Shown here: one piece after another, positions 8,617 through 18,255 of the stretch
How the letters are laid out: each line of letters opens with the position of its first letter
Position numbering within the stretch: the stretch's first letter is position 1
Assembly (NCBI GenBank): GCA_963726365.1
Contig: CAVSCI010000012.1
Location: 62,001 to 126,000 of the forward strand
Source: JAABQG01 sp963726365
Lineage (GTDB): Bacteria > Pseudomonadota > Gammaproteobacteria > Burkholderiales > Burkholderiaceae_C
Direction of reading: 5' to 3'
Length of the DNA: 64,000 nt
Translations under genes and position numbers: made by a program
The notes under the pieces: generated by a model
The model's database searches: none
Seen by the model: only the letters and a program-made list of their open reading frames with translations
What the model was told of the DNA's origin: nothing

Positions 8617-9732
8617 ATGGATTTCGATTTTTCTGACGACCAGGAACAACTGCGCGACGCCGTGCGCAAGTGGGTGGACAAGGGCTACGACTTCGAGCGC
8701 CGCCGCAAGACCGTGGCGGCCGGCGGCTTCGACCGCAGCGCCTACAACGAGCTGGCCGAACTGGGGCTCGCGGGGCTCTATATCTCCGAAGGCGATGGTG
8801 GCATGGGCATGGGACCGGTCGAAGGCATGGTGGTCATGGAAGAGCTGGGGCGCGGCATCGTGCTGGAGCCCCTGACCCAGACGCTGATCGCCGGTGGCGT
8901 GCTGTCCGGCTATGCGGGTGACGCCCTCAAGGCGCAGTGGCTGCCGAAAATCGCCTCGGGCGAGGCGCTGGTGGTCCTGGCTTACCAGGAGCGAAAGGCA
9001 CGCTACAAGCTCGACATTTGCGAAGCCAAAGCGACCCAGTCCAGCGCCGGATGGTCCTTGTCTGCTATGAAAAACTTGGTTCCGGCGGGCGACCAGGCCG
9101 ACGCTTTCATCGTGCCCGCCACGGTCGACGGCAAGATCGCGCTGTTCCTGGTCGAGCGCAACGCTGCCGGTGTGGCCACGCGCGGCTACGGAACGCAGGA
9201 TGGCGCGCGCGCCGCCGATCTGCAGCTCACGAATGCGCCGGCCAGCCTGATCACTGCGGATGGCCTCGTGGCCCTCGAACACGCCATCGACATCGGCATT
9301 GCCGCCGCCTGCGCCGAAGCGGTCGGCGTGATGGACAAGACCGTGGCCATCACCGCGGAATACATGAACACGCGCAAGCAGTTCGGCGTGGCCATCAGCA
9401 GCTTCCAGGCGCTGCGCCACCGCATGGCCGATGTGAAGATGCAGCTGGAACTGGCCCGCTCCATGAGCTACTACGCCAGCCTCAAGCTCAATGCCCCCGC
9501 CGACGAGCGCCGCCGCGCAATGGCGCGCGCAAAGTACCAGCTTGGCACCTCCATGCGCTTCGTCGGCCAGCAGGCGGTGCAGTTGCACGGTGGCATCGGC
9601 GTGACCGACGAGTACATCGTGAGCCACTACTTCAGGAAACTCACGCAACTGGAGATGACGTTTGGCGACACGCTGCACCACCTGGGCGAGGTGTCTGCGC
9701 GCATGCAGGACACGGCGGGCGTGTTTGCCTGA
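8617..9732 (+). CDS. Acyl-CoA dehydrogenase, PimD-like small subunit
   Basis: A 371-residue partner of the preceding dehydrogenase. It begins MDFDFSDDQEQLRDAVRKWV and has the C-terminal helical domain with YMNTRKQFGVAISSFQALRHR and QLHGGIGVTDEYIVSHYFRK. The middle flavin domain is more diverged than in the large subunit, and the TEPGSGSD-type motif is degenerate (YQERKARYKLDICE), as often seen in the small subunit of heteromeric dehydrogenases. The segment around 9050-9075 (TCTGCTATGAAAAAC) resembles the short AT-rich repeats seen elsewhere in this genome. Closed by a good terminator at 9757. Confidence 0.86.
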   Translation: MDFDFSDDQEQLRDAVRKWVDKGYDFERRRKTVAAGGFDRSAYNELAELGLAGLYISEGDGGMGMGPVEGMVVMEELGRGIVLEPLTQTLIAGGVLSGYAGDALKAQWLPKIASGEALVVLAYQERKARYKLDICEAKATQSSAGWSLSAMKNLVPAGDQADAFIVPATVDGKIALFLVERNAAGVATRGYGTQDGARAADLQLTNAPASLITADGLVALEHAIDIGIAAACAEAVGVMDKTVAITAEYMNTRKQFGVAISSFQALRHRMADVKMQLELARSMSYYASLKLNAPADERRRAMARAKYQLGTSMRFVGQQAVQLHGGIGVTDEYIVSHYFRKLTQLEMTFGDTLHHLGEVSARMQDTAGVFA

Positions 9733-9756
9733 AACCGCCAGCCAGCGACAAAGACA

Positions 9757-9792
9757 AAAGCCTGCCAGTCTTCGGACCGGCAGGCTTTTTTC
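9757..9792 (+). terminator. Intrinsic terminator after acyl-CoA dehydrogenase pair
   Basis: The stem AGCCTGCC (9759-9766) pairs with GGCAGGCT (9779-9786), extended by GTC/GAC across one mismatch, around a stable TTCG loop (9771-9774), and followed by six T residues. Confidence 0.9.
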
Positions 9793-9845
9793 CGTGGTGG
9801 CCAATACCGTTGAATCTTGAATCGGGCCCGAAAGCCCGGCCAGAC

Positions 9846-10403
9846 TCACCCGTGCAGCCGCGACGTCCTGGGAAGATGCGCCATCAGGAATTCCATCTGG
9901 TCGGCCAGGATGCGCCGGTTGCGCAGGATGAAGTCCTCCCACAGGCTGGGCACGTAGGGCGTGTAGAGCAGCGGCATGCCAGCCTGCTCGGGCGTGCGGT
10001 GGCTCTTGCGGTGGTTGCAGGGGCGGCAGGCCGTGACCACGTTCATCCAGGTGTCGATGCCGTTCTGCGCGAACGGAATGATGTGCTCGCGCGTGAGTTC
10101 ATCCTCATGCAGGACGTCGCCGCAGTAGGCGCAGACATTGCGGTCGCGTGCGAATAGCTTGCTGTTGGTCAGGCCGGGGCGCAGGTCAAACGGGTTGATG
10201 CCGGACACGCCTTTGGTGCCAATGATGCTGTTGACCGTGATCACGGATTGCCGGCCAGTGAGCGCGTTGTGTCCGCCATGGAAGACGGCAATCTCGCGGC
10301 CCGCCTCCCAGCGGACCTCTTCAGCGGCATAGTGGATCACCGCCTGCTCAAGCGATATCCAGGACTGGGGCAAGCCCTGGGCTGACAGCTTCAAGACCTT
10401 CAC
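9846..10403 (-). CDS. HNH endonuclease family protein
   Basis: A protein of about 185 residues with an HNH nuclease domain: CAYCGDVL then LTREHIIPFAQNG, with the histidine of the motif in a beta-beta-alpha fold, and a second zinc pair ACRPCNHRKSHRTP. The two CxxC pairs form the structural zinc site. The N-terminal part (KVLKLSAQGLPQSWISLEQAV) is conserved in betaproteobacterial homologues of unknown role. The start is taken as GTG at 10403, because GGAAGG sits 9 bases upstream; an ATG at 10412 directly abuts that site and is less likely. It is not beside a methyltransferase or other restriction gene. Confidence 0.85.
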   Translation of the reverse strand: MKVLKLSAQGLPQSWISLEQAVIHYAAEEVRWEAGREIAVFHGGHNALTGRQSVITVNSIIGTKGVSGINPFDLRPGLTNSKLFARDRNVCAYCGDVLHEDELTREHIIPFAQNGIDTWMNVVTACRPCNHRKSHRTPEQAGMPLLYTPYVPSLWEDFILRNRRILADQMEFLMAHLPRTSRLHG

Positions 10404-10578
10404 AACATGCATCCTTCCAACAGTCAAAAACCACTGACACGGAACGCTGAAGTCGCAGGCTGACGATCAAAAATCCTCCGCCGCTCTGCTGGGTCACAAT
10501 ATACCCTGTTTTCGTGACATTTTTGCGACTTCTCCAGTGCCAGCAGGGCGCTTTTTGCTATTAATTAGATACTGATCA

Positions 10579-11617
10579 ATGAAGGTTTTCCGCGGCTTCC
10601 ACCATCCCGGCATCGCGAGCGCCTGTGCCCTGACCATCGGCAATTTCGATGGGGTGCACCGTGGCCACCAGGCCATGCTGGCGCTGCTGAACAACGAGGC
10701 CGCGCACCGCGGCGTGCCCAGTTGCGTGATGACTTTCGAGCCCCATCCCGCGCGATTTCTTCGCGGGCAGCCTGAAGAAGCCCGAACTGGCGCCCGCGCG
10801 CATCGCCACGCTGCGCGACAAACTCACCGAGCTGGAGCGCTGCGGCGTGCAGCAGACCGTGGTGCTGCCCTTCGATGCCCGCCTGGCAGCGTTGTCGCCC
10901 CAGGCCTTCATCGACGATGTTCTGGTGCGCGGCCTGGGCGTCAGTTACGTGCTGGTCGGGGACGACTTCCGCTTCGGGGCCAAACGCGTCGGCGACTACG
11001 CCATGCTCGATGCCGCCGGGCAATCGCTGGGCTTTGACGTCGCGCGCATGAACAGCTATGAGGTGCATGGCCTGCGCGTGTCCAGTTCAGCCGTGCGCGA
11101 TGCTTTGGGGGACGGTCGCATGGACGACGTGGCGCGCCTGCTCGGCCGGCCCTACTGCATCAGCGGCCACGTGGTACACGGCCGCAAGCTCGGGCGGGAT
11201 CTGGGCGCCAGCGGCGCCGGCAACGGCGATGGATTTCGCACCCTGAACCTGCGCTTTTCTCACTGGAACCCGGCCGCCAGCGGTATTTTTGCGGTGCTGG
11301 TGCATGGCCTGGATGCCGAACCGCTCCCCGGCGTGGCGAACCTGGGCATTCGACCCTCGCTGGGGCCCGATGATGTCAACGGGGGCCGGGTGCTGCTGGA
11401 AACCCATTGCCTGCAATGGCCGGCTGCTCTGGGCGCCGACGGGGCATACGGTAAAATCGTCCGCGTGGAACTGCTGCGCAAACTGCACGATGAGTTGAAG
11501 TACGACAGTCTGGACGCCCTGACAGCGGGTATCGCCCGGGACTGCGACGAGGCGCGCGCTTTTTTCGCGTCGATGCACACGGAAACCCATCGCCAGACCA
11601 CCCGCGACCGAATTTAG
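10579..11617 (+). CDS. ribF: Bifunctional riboflavin kinase / FMN adenylyltransferase (frameshifted)
   Basis: This enzyme makes FMN and FAD from riboflavin. The N-terminal adenylyltransferase domain starts MKVFRGFHHPGIASACALTI and has NFDGVHRGHQAML, carrying the HxGH-type nucleotide site. The C-terminal kinase domain has GHVVHGRKLGRDLGA and NLRF, then GVANLGIRPSL. The frame breaks near 10750, just after TFEPHP. The conserved continuation RDFFAGSLKKPEL is in another frame, and removing one base in the CCCGCGCG run restores it. The total length fits one inserted base. First gene of ribF-ileS-lspA, a classic betaproteobacterial operon; ileS begins about 120 bp downstream. Confidence 0.92.
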
Positions 11618-11644
11618 ACGACCTGTCTGCCCGGTCGCCGCCCA

Positions 11645-11722
11645 ACGAACAAGCTCAGGGCGAACGGCTTCCCCCTTGTCCCCCGCGCCCGACCCCTGTC
11701 CGGGCTGAGCTTGTCGAAGCTT
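11645..11722. repeat. Inverted repeat pair with CTGAGCTTGTCGAA motif
   Basis: Upstream of ileS, ACAAGCTCAGGGCGAACGG (from 11649) is matched by the reverse-complement arm CTGAGCTTGTCGAAGC (from about 11705), with a pyrimidine-rich loop between. The arms share ten perfectly complementary bases. This motif is a dispersed intergenic repeat found in many proteobacteria. It lies between ribF and ileS and could form a hairpin in the operon transcript. Confidence 0.7.
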
Positions 11723-11738
11723 TCACGAAATGCCTGTC

Positions 11739-14595
11739 ATGTCCGACGCCAAAACCGACTACCGCGCCACCCTGAACCTGCCCGACACGCCGTTTCCCAT
11801 GCGCGGCGACCTGCCCAAGCGCGAGCCGGGCTGGGTCAAGCAGTGGGACGACGAGGGTCTGTACAAGCAGCTGCGCGCCTCCCGCGCAGGGCGCGCCCAA
11901 GTTCGTGCTGCACGACGGCCCGCCCTATGCCAACGGCCAGATCCACATGGGCCATGCCGTCAACAAGATCCTGAAGGACATGATCGTCAAGGCGCGCCAG
12001 CTCAAGGGCCTGGACGCGCCCTACATCCCCGGCTGGGATTGCCACGGCCTGCCGATCGAGAACGCCATCGAGAAGAAGTTCGGCCGCAACCTGCCGCGCG
12101 ACGAGATGCAATCCAGGAGCCGCGCCTATGCCACCGAGCAGATCGATATCCAGCGCACCGACTTCAAGCGCCTGGGCGTGCTGGGCGACTGGGAACATCC
12201 CTATCGCACGATGGATTTCAGCAACGAGGCCGATGAAATCCGTGCCTTCAAGCGTGTCGTGGAGCGCGGCTTTGTCTACCGCGGCCTGAAGCCGGTCTAT
12301 TGGTGTTTTGACTGCGGCTCGTCGCTGGCCGAGTTCGAGATCGAATACGCCGACAAGAAGTCGCAGACGCTGGACGTCGGCTTCCTGTGCGCGGAACCCG
12401 CCAGGCTGGCAGAGGCTTTCGGCCTGAAGGCGCTCGAAAAGGAAGCCTTCGCCGTCATCTGGACCACCACCGCGTGGACCCTGCCGGCCAACCAGGCCCT
12501 CAACCTGAACCCGGAGCTGACCTACGCCCTGGTGGACACGCCGCGCGGCCTGCTGGTGCTGGCCGAGAGCCTGGTCGAAAAGTGCATGGAGCGCTACCAG
12601 CTCACAGGCACGGTCATTGCGACCACCGTGGGCAAGTCCCTGGGCGGCATCAACTTCAAGCATCCGCTGGCCCATGTGAATCCCGGCTACGACCGATTCA
12701 GCCCGGTCTACCTGGCCGACTACGCCACGGCCGAGGACGGCACGGGCCTGGTTCACTCCTCGCCGGCCTATGGCGTGGACGACTTCAACAGCTGCGTCGC
12801 CCATGGCATGGCCTACGACGACATCCTGAACCCGGTCATGGGCAACGGCCGCTACAGCGACGAACTGGCGCTCTTTGGCGGCATGAACATCTGGAAGGCC
12901 TGCCCGGTCATCATCGATGCCCTGCGCGACGCAGGCCGCCTGTTTGCCACCGAGAACATCGTGCACAGCTATCCGCATTGCTGGCGCCACAAGACGCCGG
13001 TGATCTATCGTGCGGCCGCCCAGTGGTTCATCCGCATGGACGAGGGCGAAGGTGTGTTCACGCAAGACAAGGCACCCAAGTCGCTGCGCCAGCTGGCGCT
13101 CGACGCCATCGAGCAGACCGCCTTCTACCCGGAAAACGGCAAGGCCCGCCTGCGCGACATGATCGCCGGGCGTCCCGACTGGTGCATCAGCCGCCAGCGC
13201 AGCTGGGGCGTGCCCCTGCCGTTCTTCCTGCACAAGGACAGCGGCGAGCTGCACCCGCGCACCCTGGAGATCCTCGACATCGCCGCGGACATGGTGCAGC
13301 AGGGCGGCATCGAGGCCTGGAGCAAGGCCACGACGGCATCCATCCTCGGCACAGACGATGCAGCGCACTACACCAAGAGCAGCGACATCCTTGAAGTCTG
13401 GTTCGACTCCGGCACCACGCACACCACGGTGCTCAAGGGCTCGCACCCCGGCAGTGGCCACGAATCCGGGCCGGAAGCCGACCTGTACCTCGAAGGCCAC
13501 GACCAGCACCGCGGATGGTTCCACTCCTCCCTGCTGACGGCCTGCGCCATGTACGGCCGCGCGCCCTACAAGGCCATTCTGACCCACGGCTTCACCGTGG
13601 ACAGCAAGGGCCACAAGATGAGCAAGAGCCAGGGCAACGGCGTCGACCCGCAGGAGACCTCGAAGAAGCTCGGCGCCGAAATCATCCGCCTGTGGGTCGC
13701 GGCCAGCGACTACTCGGGCGATATCGCCGGTGATGAAAAAATCCTGGCGCGCGTCGTGGACACCTACCGGCGGGTGCGCAACACGCTCAAGTTCCTGCTC
13801 GCCAATGTCAGCGACTTCGACCCGGCCACGGATGCCGTGCCGCTGGGCAAGATGCTGGAGATCGACCGTTACGCCCTGAGCCGGGCGGCGCAATTGCAGG
13901 CCGACATCCTGGCGCACTACGAGATCTACGAATTCCATCCGGTCGTGGCCAAACTACAGATCTACTGCTCGGAAGACCTCGGCTCGTTCTACCTCGACAT
14001 CCTGAAGGACAGGCTCTACACAACCGCATCGGGGAGCCTGGCACGCCGCAGTGCCCAGACCGCGCTTTGGCAGATCACGCAGGCCATGCTGCGCTGGATG
14101 GCCCCGTTCCTGAGTTTCACGGCCGAGGAAGCCTGGGCCGTGCTGGGCACAGCAGGAAAGACGCCGGCCGGTACCCGGGCGTCCATCTTCATGGACACGT
14201 TCGCCCCGCAAGGTGCCGTGGATGGCGACCTGCTCGCGAAATGGAACCGCATCCGCGAGATTCGCGACACGGTCAACAAGGACATCGAGGCGCTGCGCGC
14301 AGACGGCAAGGTCGGCTCATCACTGCAAGCCAATGTGACGCTGGAAGTCACCGCGCAAGACCATGCCCTGCTGGCCAGCCTGGGTGACGACCTGAAATTC
14401 GTTTTCATCACCTCGGTCGTCGATCTGCAGGCCGGCAGCGAGCTGCGGGTGCGGGTGCAGCCCAGCACGGCGGTGAAATGTGAGCGCTGCTGGCACTACC
14501 GCGACGACGTGGGCCACGACCCGGCACACCCGACAATCTGTGGCCGCTGCACCAGCAACCTTTACGGCGCCGGCGAAGTCCGGACGGTGGCGTGA
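11739..14595 (+). CDS. ileS: Isoleucyl-tRNA synthetase (frameshifted)
   Basis: A class I aminoacyl-tRNA synthetase charging tRNA-Ile. It has the HIGH-type motif HMGH in GQIHMGHAVNKILKDMIVK, the catalytic KMSKS in GHKMSKSQGNG, an editing domain between them, and a C-terminal zinc finger CERCWHY...CGRC. The frame is broken near 11900: the start MSDAKTDYRATLNLPDTPFP belongs to one frame and FVLHDGPPYANGQ to the next. One extra base in the GGGCGCGCCC run explains it, and the overall length (951 residues plus one base) fits. As the gene is essential, a sequencing error is far more likely than inactivation. It overlaps lspA by one base. Confidence 0.94.
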
Positions 14596-15104
14596 TGGCC
14601 AAAGGAAAAACATCACTGGTGCGCAGTTCGGGCGGTGGCATGCTGCCGTGGCTGGGCCTGGCGCTGATCATCCTGATCGCCGACCAGTTCACCAAGGTTC
14701 TGATCCTGGGCTACTACCAGCTTGGCGACAGCACGGTGGTCACCAGCTTTTTCAACATCGTGCGCGTGCACAACACCGGGGCGGCCTTCTCGTTCCTCGC
14801 CTCGGCCGGGGGGTGGCAGCGCTGGTTCTTCACCGCTCTGGGCGCTTGCGCCGCGCTGTTCATCGTGTGGATGCTCAAGTCACACAGCGGCCAAAAGCTG
14901 TTCAGCTTTGCCATGGCCTGCATCCTGGGTGGCGCGGTGGGCAACGTCATCGACCGGGTGCTTTACGGCTACGTGGTCGATTTCCTGGATTTCCACTGGC
15001 GCGGCATGCATTTCCCGGCGTTCAACATCGCCGACAGCGCCATCACCATCGGCGCGAGCGCGCTGATCCTCGACGAGTTGCTGCGGGTGCGTCGAGGACG
15101 GTAG
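14595..15104 (+). CDS. lspA: Lipoprotein signal peptidase (signal peptidase II)
   Basis: A 169-residue inner-membrane aspartyl protease that cleaves prolipoproteins before the lipidated cysteine. Four hydrophobic segments are visible. The catalytic aspartates lie in GNVIDRVLYG and FNIADSAITIG, and the conserved HNTGAAFSFLA loop is present. The ATG at 14595 overlaps the ileS stop in a TGATG arrangement, showing translational coupling; an in-frame GTG one codon earlier is possible. Last gene of ribF-ileS-lspA. Confidence 0.97.
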   Translation: MAKGKTSLVRSSGGGMLPWLGLALIILIADQFTKVLILGYYQLGDSTVVTSFFNIVRVHNTGAAFSFLASAGGWQRWFFTALGACAALFIVWMLKSHSGQKLFSFAMACILGGAVGNVIDRVLYGYVVDFLDFHWRGMHFPAFNIADSAITIGASALILDELLRVRRGR

Positions 15105-15169
15105 GCTCCCGCCTCGCTGCCCCCGCAACGCGTGGCTCCCCCGGACGCTGTCGGTGAGGCACCGCCGGC

Positions 15170-15655
15170 TCAGTCGCGCAGCGCCGCTTCGATGGTGGCG
15201 ATATCGATCTTCACCATGGTCATCATGGCCTCAAAGGCCCGCCGGGCCTTGGCGGGGTCGGGGTGGGCAATGGCGTCCATCAGCATGGCGGGCGCGATCT
15301 GCCAGGAAATGCCCCAGCGGTCTTTGCACCAGCTGCAGGCGATGCCCTGGCCGCCGTTGTCCACGATGGCGTTCCAGTAGCGGTCGGTTTCCGCCTGGTC
15401 GGCGGTGGCCACCTGGAATGAAAACGCGTCGGTGTGCGGATGCCCCGGCCCGCCGTTCAGCCCCAGGCAGGGCATGCCCAGCACCGTGAACTCCACGGTC
15501 AGCACATCGCCTTGTTTGCCGGCCGGGTAGTCGCCGGGCGCGCGATGCACCGCGGTAACGGCCGAGTCCGGAAACACCGACGCGTAAAACCGCGCCGCTT
15601 CTTCGGCGTCGCCGTCAAACCACAGGCACACCGTGTTTCGGGCGCGGGCGTTCAT
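15170..15655 (-). CDS. VOC family protein (PhnB / 3-demethylubiquinone methyltransferase-like)
   Basis: A 161-residue vicinal-oxygen-chelate fold protein. It starts NTVCLWFDGDAEEAARFYASVFPDS and has GLNGGPGHPHTDAFSFQV and CSWCKDRWGISWQIAP, typical of the PhnB-like subgroup annotated as 3-demethylubiquinone-9 3-methyltransferase domain. The actual activity is not known; the methyltransferase name is historical. The start at 15655 is supported by GGGGGCGAC just upstream, which is itself supplied by a copy of the GC-rich dispersed repeat. Likely cotranscribed with the upstream DUF1428 gene. Confidence 0.88.
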   Translation of the reverse strand: MNARARNTVCLWFDGDAEEAARFYASVFPDSAVTAVHRAPGDYPAGKQGDVLTVEFTVLGMPCLGLNGGPGHPHTDAFSFQVATADQAETDRYWNAIVDNGGQGIACSWCKDRWGISWQIAPAMLMDAIAHPDPAKARRAFEAMMTMVKIDIATIEAALRD

Positions 15656-15657
15656 GT

Positions 15658-15725
15658 CGCCCCCACGCTTGTCGCTGCGCGTACTGCACTGCCCCCCGAG
15701 GGGGCCTTCGCGCCTTCGGGCGGCC
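15658..15725. repeat. GC-rich dispersed palindromic repeat, copy A
   Basis: An intergenic element with core palindrome GCCCCCCGAGGGGGC at 15691-15705 and left part CCCCCACGCTTGTCGCTGCG. It fills the gap between the DUF1428 and VOC genes. It matches copies at about 50295-50372 (reverse orientation) and 53155-53233 (reverse orientation). Such elements are, to my knowledge, frequent in Comamonadaceae intergenic regions. Confidence 0.8.
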
Positions 15726-15734
15726 GTGCGGCGC

Positions 15735-16088
15735 TCATGCGGGCAGGTCCGAGAGGGTTTCAAAGCCGCCGTAGATCATGCGTTTGCCGTCAAACGGCAT
15801 TGGCGCACCGCTCATGCGCGGGTCCTGCATGGCTTTTTCCCAGCCGGCGTCGCGCACCGCCCTGGAGGGCCACTCGATCCAGCCGAAGGCCACCACCTCG
15901 CCGTCTTCGCGTTTGACGGCCATCGTGAACGAGGTCAGCTTGCCCTCCGGCACGTCGTCGCCCCACGCGTCCACAACACGCAGCGCGCCATGCTCCTGCA
16001 GCACGGCAGCCATCGCTTTGGCGTGTTGCAGGTAGGCGTCCCTGTTTCCGGCCGGTACGGCGGCCACAAATCCGTCGATATAGCGCAT
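15735..16088 (-). CDS. DUF1428 domain-containing protein (YbaA-like)
   Basis: A 117-residue protein starting MRYIDGFVAAVPAGNRDAYL and ending RMIYGGFETLSDLPA. It has the DUF1428 signature DAWGDDVPEGKLTSF and FGWIEWPSRAVRDAGW. The fold is a dimeric ferredoxin-like barrel; the function is unknown. It lies upstream of the VOC gene on the same strand, and the two are separated only by a dispersed repeat. Start at the ATG at 16088. Confidence 0.92.
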   Translation of the reverse strand: MRYIDGFVAAVPAGNRDAYLQHAKAMAAVLQEHGALRVVDAWGDDVPEGKLTSFTMAVKREDGEVVAFGWIEWPSRAVRDAGWEKAMQDPRMSGAPMPFDGKRMIYGGFETLSDLPA

Positions 16089-16224
16089 CAAAGGCTCCTT
16101 TCCGTCAAGCCTCTGCCGGCGCGGGCGCCTCCGGCAGGAGACTCACAACTACGTTATCGATAGCAAACAATCACCTTTTCACGCTGGCTACCGGCCAAAA
16201 ACAATCAAAAAGCGGCGCAGAGCC

Positions 16225-17208
16225 TTAAAGCGTCAGGATCGTGCACCCGGTGGTCTGGCGCGCTTCCAGCGCGCGGTGCGCATCCTGCACCTGCGCCAGC
16301 GGGAAACGCTGCTCGATGTGGATCTTCACCTGCCCGCTGAGCACCACGGCAAACAGGTCGTCGGCCATGGCCTGCGTGCTCTCGCGCGTGCTGATGTGGC
16401 TGAACAGCGTCTGGCGCGTGACGTAGATCGAGCCCTTGGCGCCCAGCATGGCCGGCGCAAACGGCGCCACCGGACCCGAGGCATTGCCGAAGCTGGCCAT
16501 CAGGCCGAAGGGACGCAGGCAGTCGAGCGACTTGTCCCAGGTGTCCTTGCCGACCGAGTCGTACACCACCTTCACGCCCTTGCCGCCGGTGATCTCCTTC
16601 ACGCGCGCGGCGAAGTCTTCGGTGCGGTAGTTGATGGCATGCGCCGCGCCATTGGCCAGCGCCAGCGCGCATTTCTCGTCGGAGCCGGCCGTGCCGATGA
16701 GTTGCAGGCCCAGCGCCTTGGCCCACTGGCAGGCGATCAGGCCCACACCACCGGCAGCGGCATGGAACAGCACGAAGTCGCCGTGCTGCAGGCCCTCGAC
16801 CGGCAGGGTCTTCTTGAGCAGGTACTGCGCCGTCAGGCCCTTGAGCATCATGGCCGCGCCGGTGTCGAAACTGATCGCATCCGGCAGCACGCAGACGCAC
16901 TTGGCCGGCATCACGCGCACCTCGCAATAGCTGCCGGGCGGCTGGCTGGCATAGGCGGCGCGATCGCCCACCTTCAGGTGCGTCACGCCCTCGCCCACCG
17001 CCTCCACCACGCCCGCGCCCTCCATGCCGAGCTTGAGCGGCATGGGGAACGGATAAAGCCCGCTGCGCTGGTACACATCGATGAAATTGAGGCCGACGGC
17101 CTTGTGGCGGATGCGGATTTCGCCAGGGCCGGGGTCGCCGACGGTCACGTCGACGAGTTTGAGTTGTTCGGGACCACCGGGCTGGTCAATCTGGATGGCG
17201 AGGGTCAT
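16225..17208 (-). CDS. Quinone oxidoreductase (zeta-crystallin-like, NADPH-dependent)
   Basis: A 327-residue zinc-independent medium-chain dehydrogenase. The N-terminal GroES-like domain has NFIDVYQRSGLYP and GMEGAGVVEAVGEGV. The Rossmann NADPH-binding motif is AAAGGVGLIACQWAKALG. The YDSVGKDTWDKSLDCL region and C-terminal tail fit bacterial QOR. It reduces quinones by one electron using NADPH. The start at 17208 (MTLAIQIDQPGGPEQL) is the conserved one; the frame further upstream is not. Divergent from the EamA transporter gene. Confidence 0.92.
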   Translation of the reverse strand: MTLAIQIDQPGGPEQLKLVDVTVGDPGPGEIRIRHKAVGLNFIDVYQRSGLYPFPMPLKLGMEGAGVVEAVGEGVTHLKVGDRAAYASQPPGSYCEVRVMPAKCVCVLPDAISFDTGAAMMLKGLTAQYLLKKTLPVEGLQHGDFVLFHAAAGGVGLIACQWAKALGLQLIGTAGSDEKCALALANGAAHAINYRTEDFAARVKEITGGKGVKVVYDSVGKDTWDKSLDCLRPFGLMASFGNASGPVAPFAPAMLGAKGSIYVTRQTLFSHISTRESTQAMADDLFAVVLSGQVKIHIEQRFPLAQVQDAHRALEARQTTGCTILTL

Positions 17209-17315
17209 GGCAAAGTCTCCTGAAACAGGGCATTTGAATCTGATGCCCCGCATCCTGCCATGAATCCGCAACCCTTGCCGCCCCGCACCACGACGCACCC
17301 GCTACAGTCGTGCGC

Positions 17316-18214
17316 ATGACGCAACGACTCACCCCCGGCACAGCCTCGCTCCTGACGATTCCGCCGCTGCTGTGGGCCGGCAACGCGGTGGTCGGCCGCC
17401 TGGTACAGGGCCTGATCCCGCCGGTGACGCTGAACTTTTTCCGGTGGGTGCTGGCCTTTGCCATCCTGCTGCCGCTGGCAGCTGGGTGCTGCGGCGCAAC
17501 AGCGGCCTGTGGGCGCACTGGCGGCGTTTTGCCCTGCTGGGCCTGCTGGGCGTGGGCGGCTACAACGCACTGCAATACCTGGCACTGAAGACCTCCACGC
17601 CACTCAACGTGACGCTGGTGGCGTCCAGCATCCCGCTGTGGATGCTGGCCACCGGCGCGCTGTTCTTCGGCGTCCAGGTGACACGCGCGCAACTGCTGGG
17701 TGCCGGGCTGTCCATGGCCGGTGTGCTGGTGGTGCTCGCGCGCGGGGACTGGGCGCAACTGATGCAGCTGCGGCTGGTCACCGGTGACCTGTACATGCTG
17801 CTGGCCACGGCAGCCTGGGCCTGGTACAGCTGGCTGTTGACCCGCCGCGACGAGCCGGCCGCCATCCGCAGCGACTGGGCCGCGTTCCTGATGGCGCAGG
17901 TGGTGTTCGGGCTGGCCTGGTCGGGCGCGTTCACGGCCGGCGAATGGGCGCTGACCGACGCCCGCATCACCTGGGGCTGGCCGCTGGCGGCCGCGCTGGC
18001 GTTCGTGGCCGTCGGCCCGGCCGTGCTGGCCTATCGCTGCTGGGGCCTGGGCGTGCAGCGCGCCGGCCCGGCCGTGGCCGGGTTCTTCTCCAACCTCACG
18101 CCGCTGTTCGCGGCGATGATGTCGGCCGCCTTTCTGGGCGAAACGCCGCGGCCATTCCACGCGCTGGCGTTCGCGCTGATCGTCGGCGGGATCGTGGTGT
18201 CGTCGCGGCGGTGA
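17316..18214 (+). CDS. EamA family drug/metabolite transporter (frameshifted)
   Basis: An inner-membrane DMT-superfamily exporter with two EamA repeats and about ten hydrophobic segments, for example LTIPPLLWAGNAVVGRLV and the C-terminal FHALAFALIVGGIVVSS. The motif LNFFRWVLAFAILLPLA in the first repeat and FSNLTPLFAAMMSAAFLGE in the second are typical. The frame breaks near 17482, after ILLPLAA; the continuation WVLRRNSGLWAHWRRF is in another frame, consistent with one missing base. The substrate is unknown. A second EamA gene lies 0.9 kb downstream on the other strand. Confidence 0.87.
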
Positions 18215-18255
18215 ACCGCAGCATGGCGGGCCAGCCGCCCATCGATCCTCAAGGC

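Noticed and set aside
9846..10403. HNH nuclease as part of a restriction or defence island.
   Set aside because: Neighbours are core metabolic genes and no methyltransferase or other defence gene is nearby.
11836..13938. A 700-codon minus-strand open frame opposite ileS.
   Set aside because: Shadow of the ileS coding strand; the plus-strand protein has all class I synthetase motifs.
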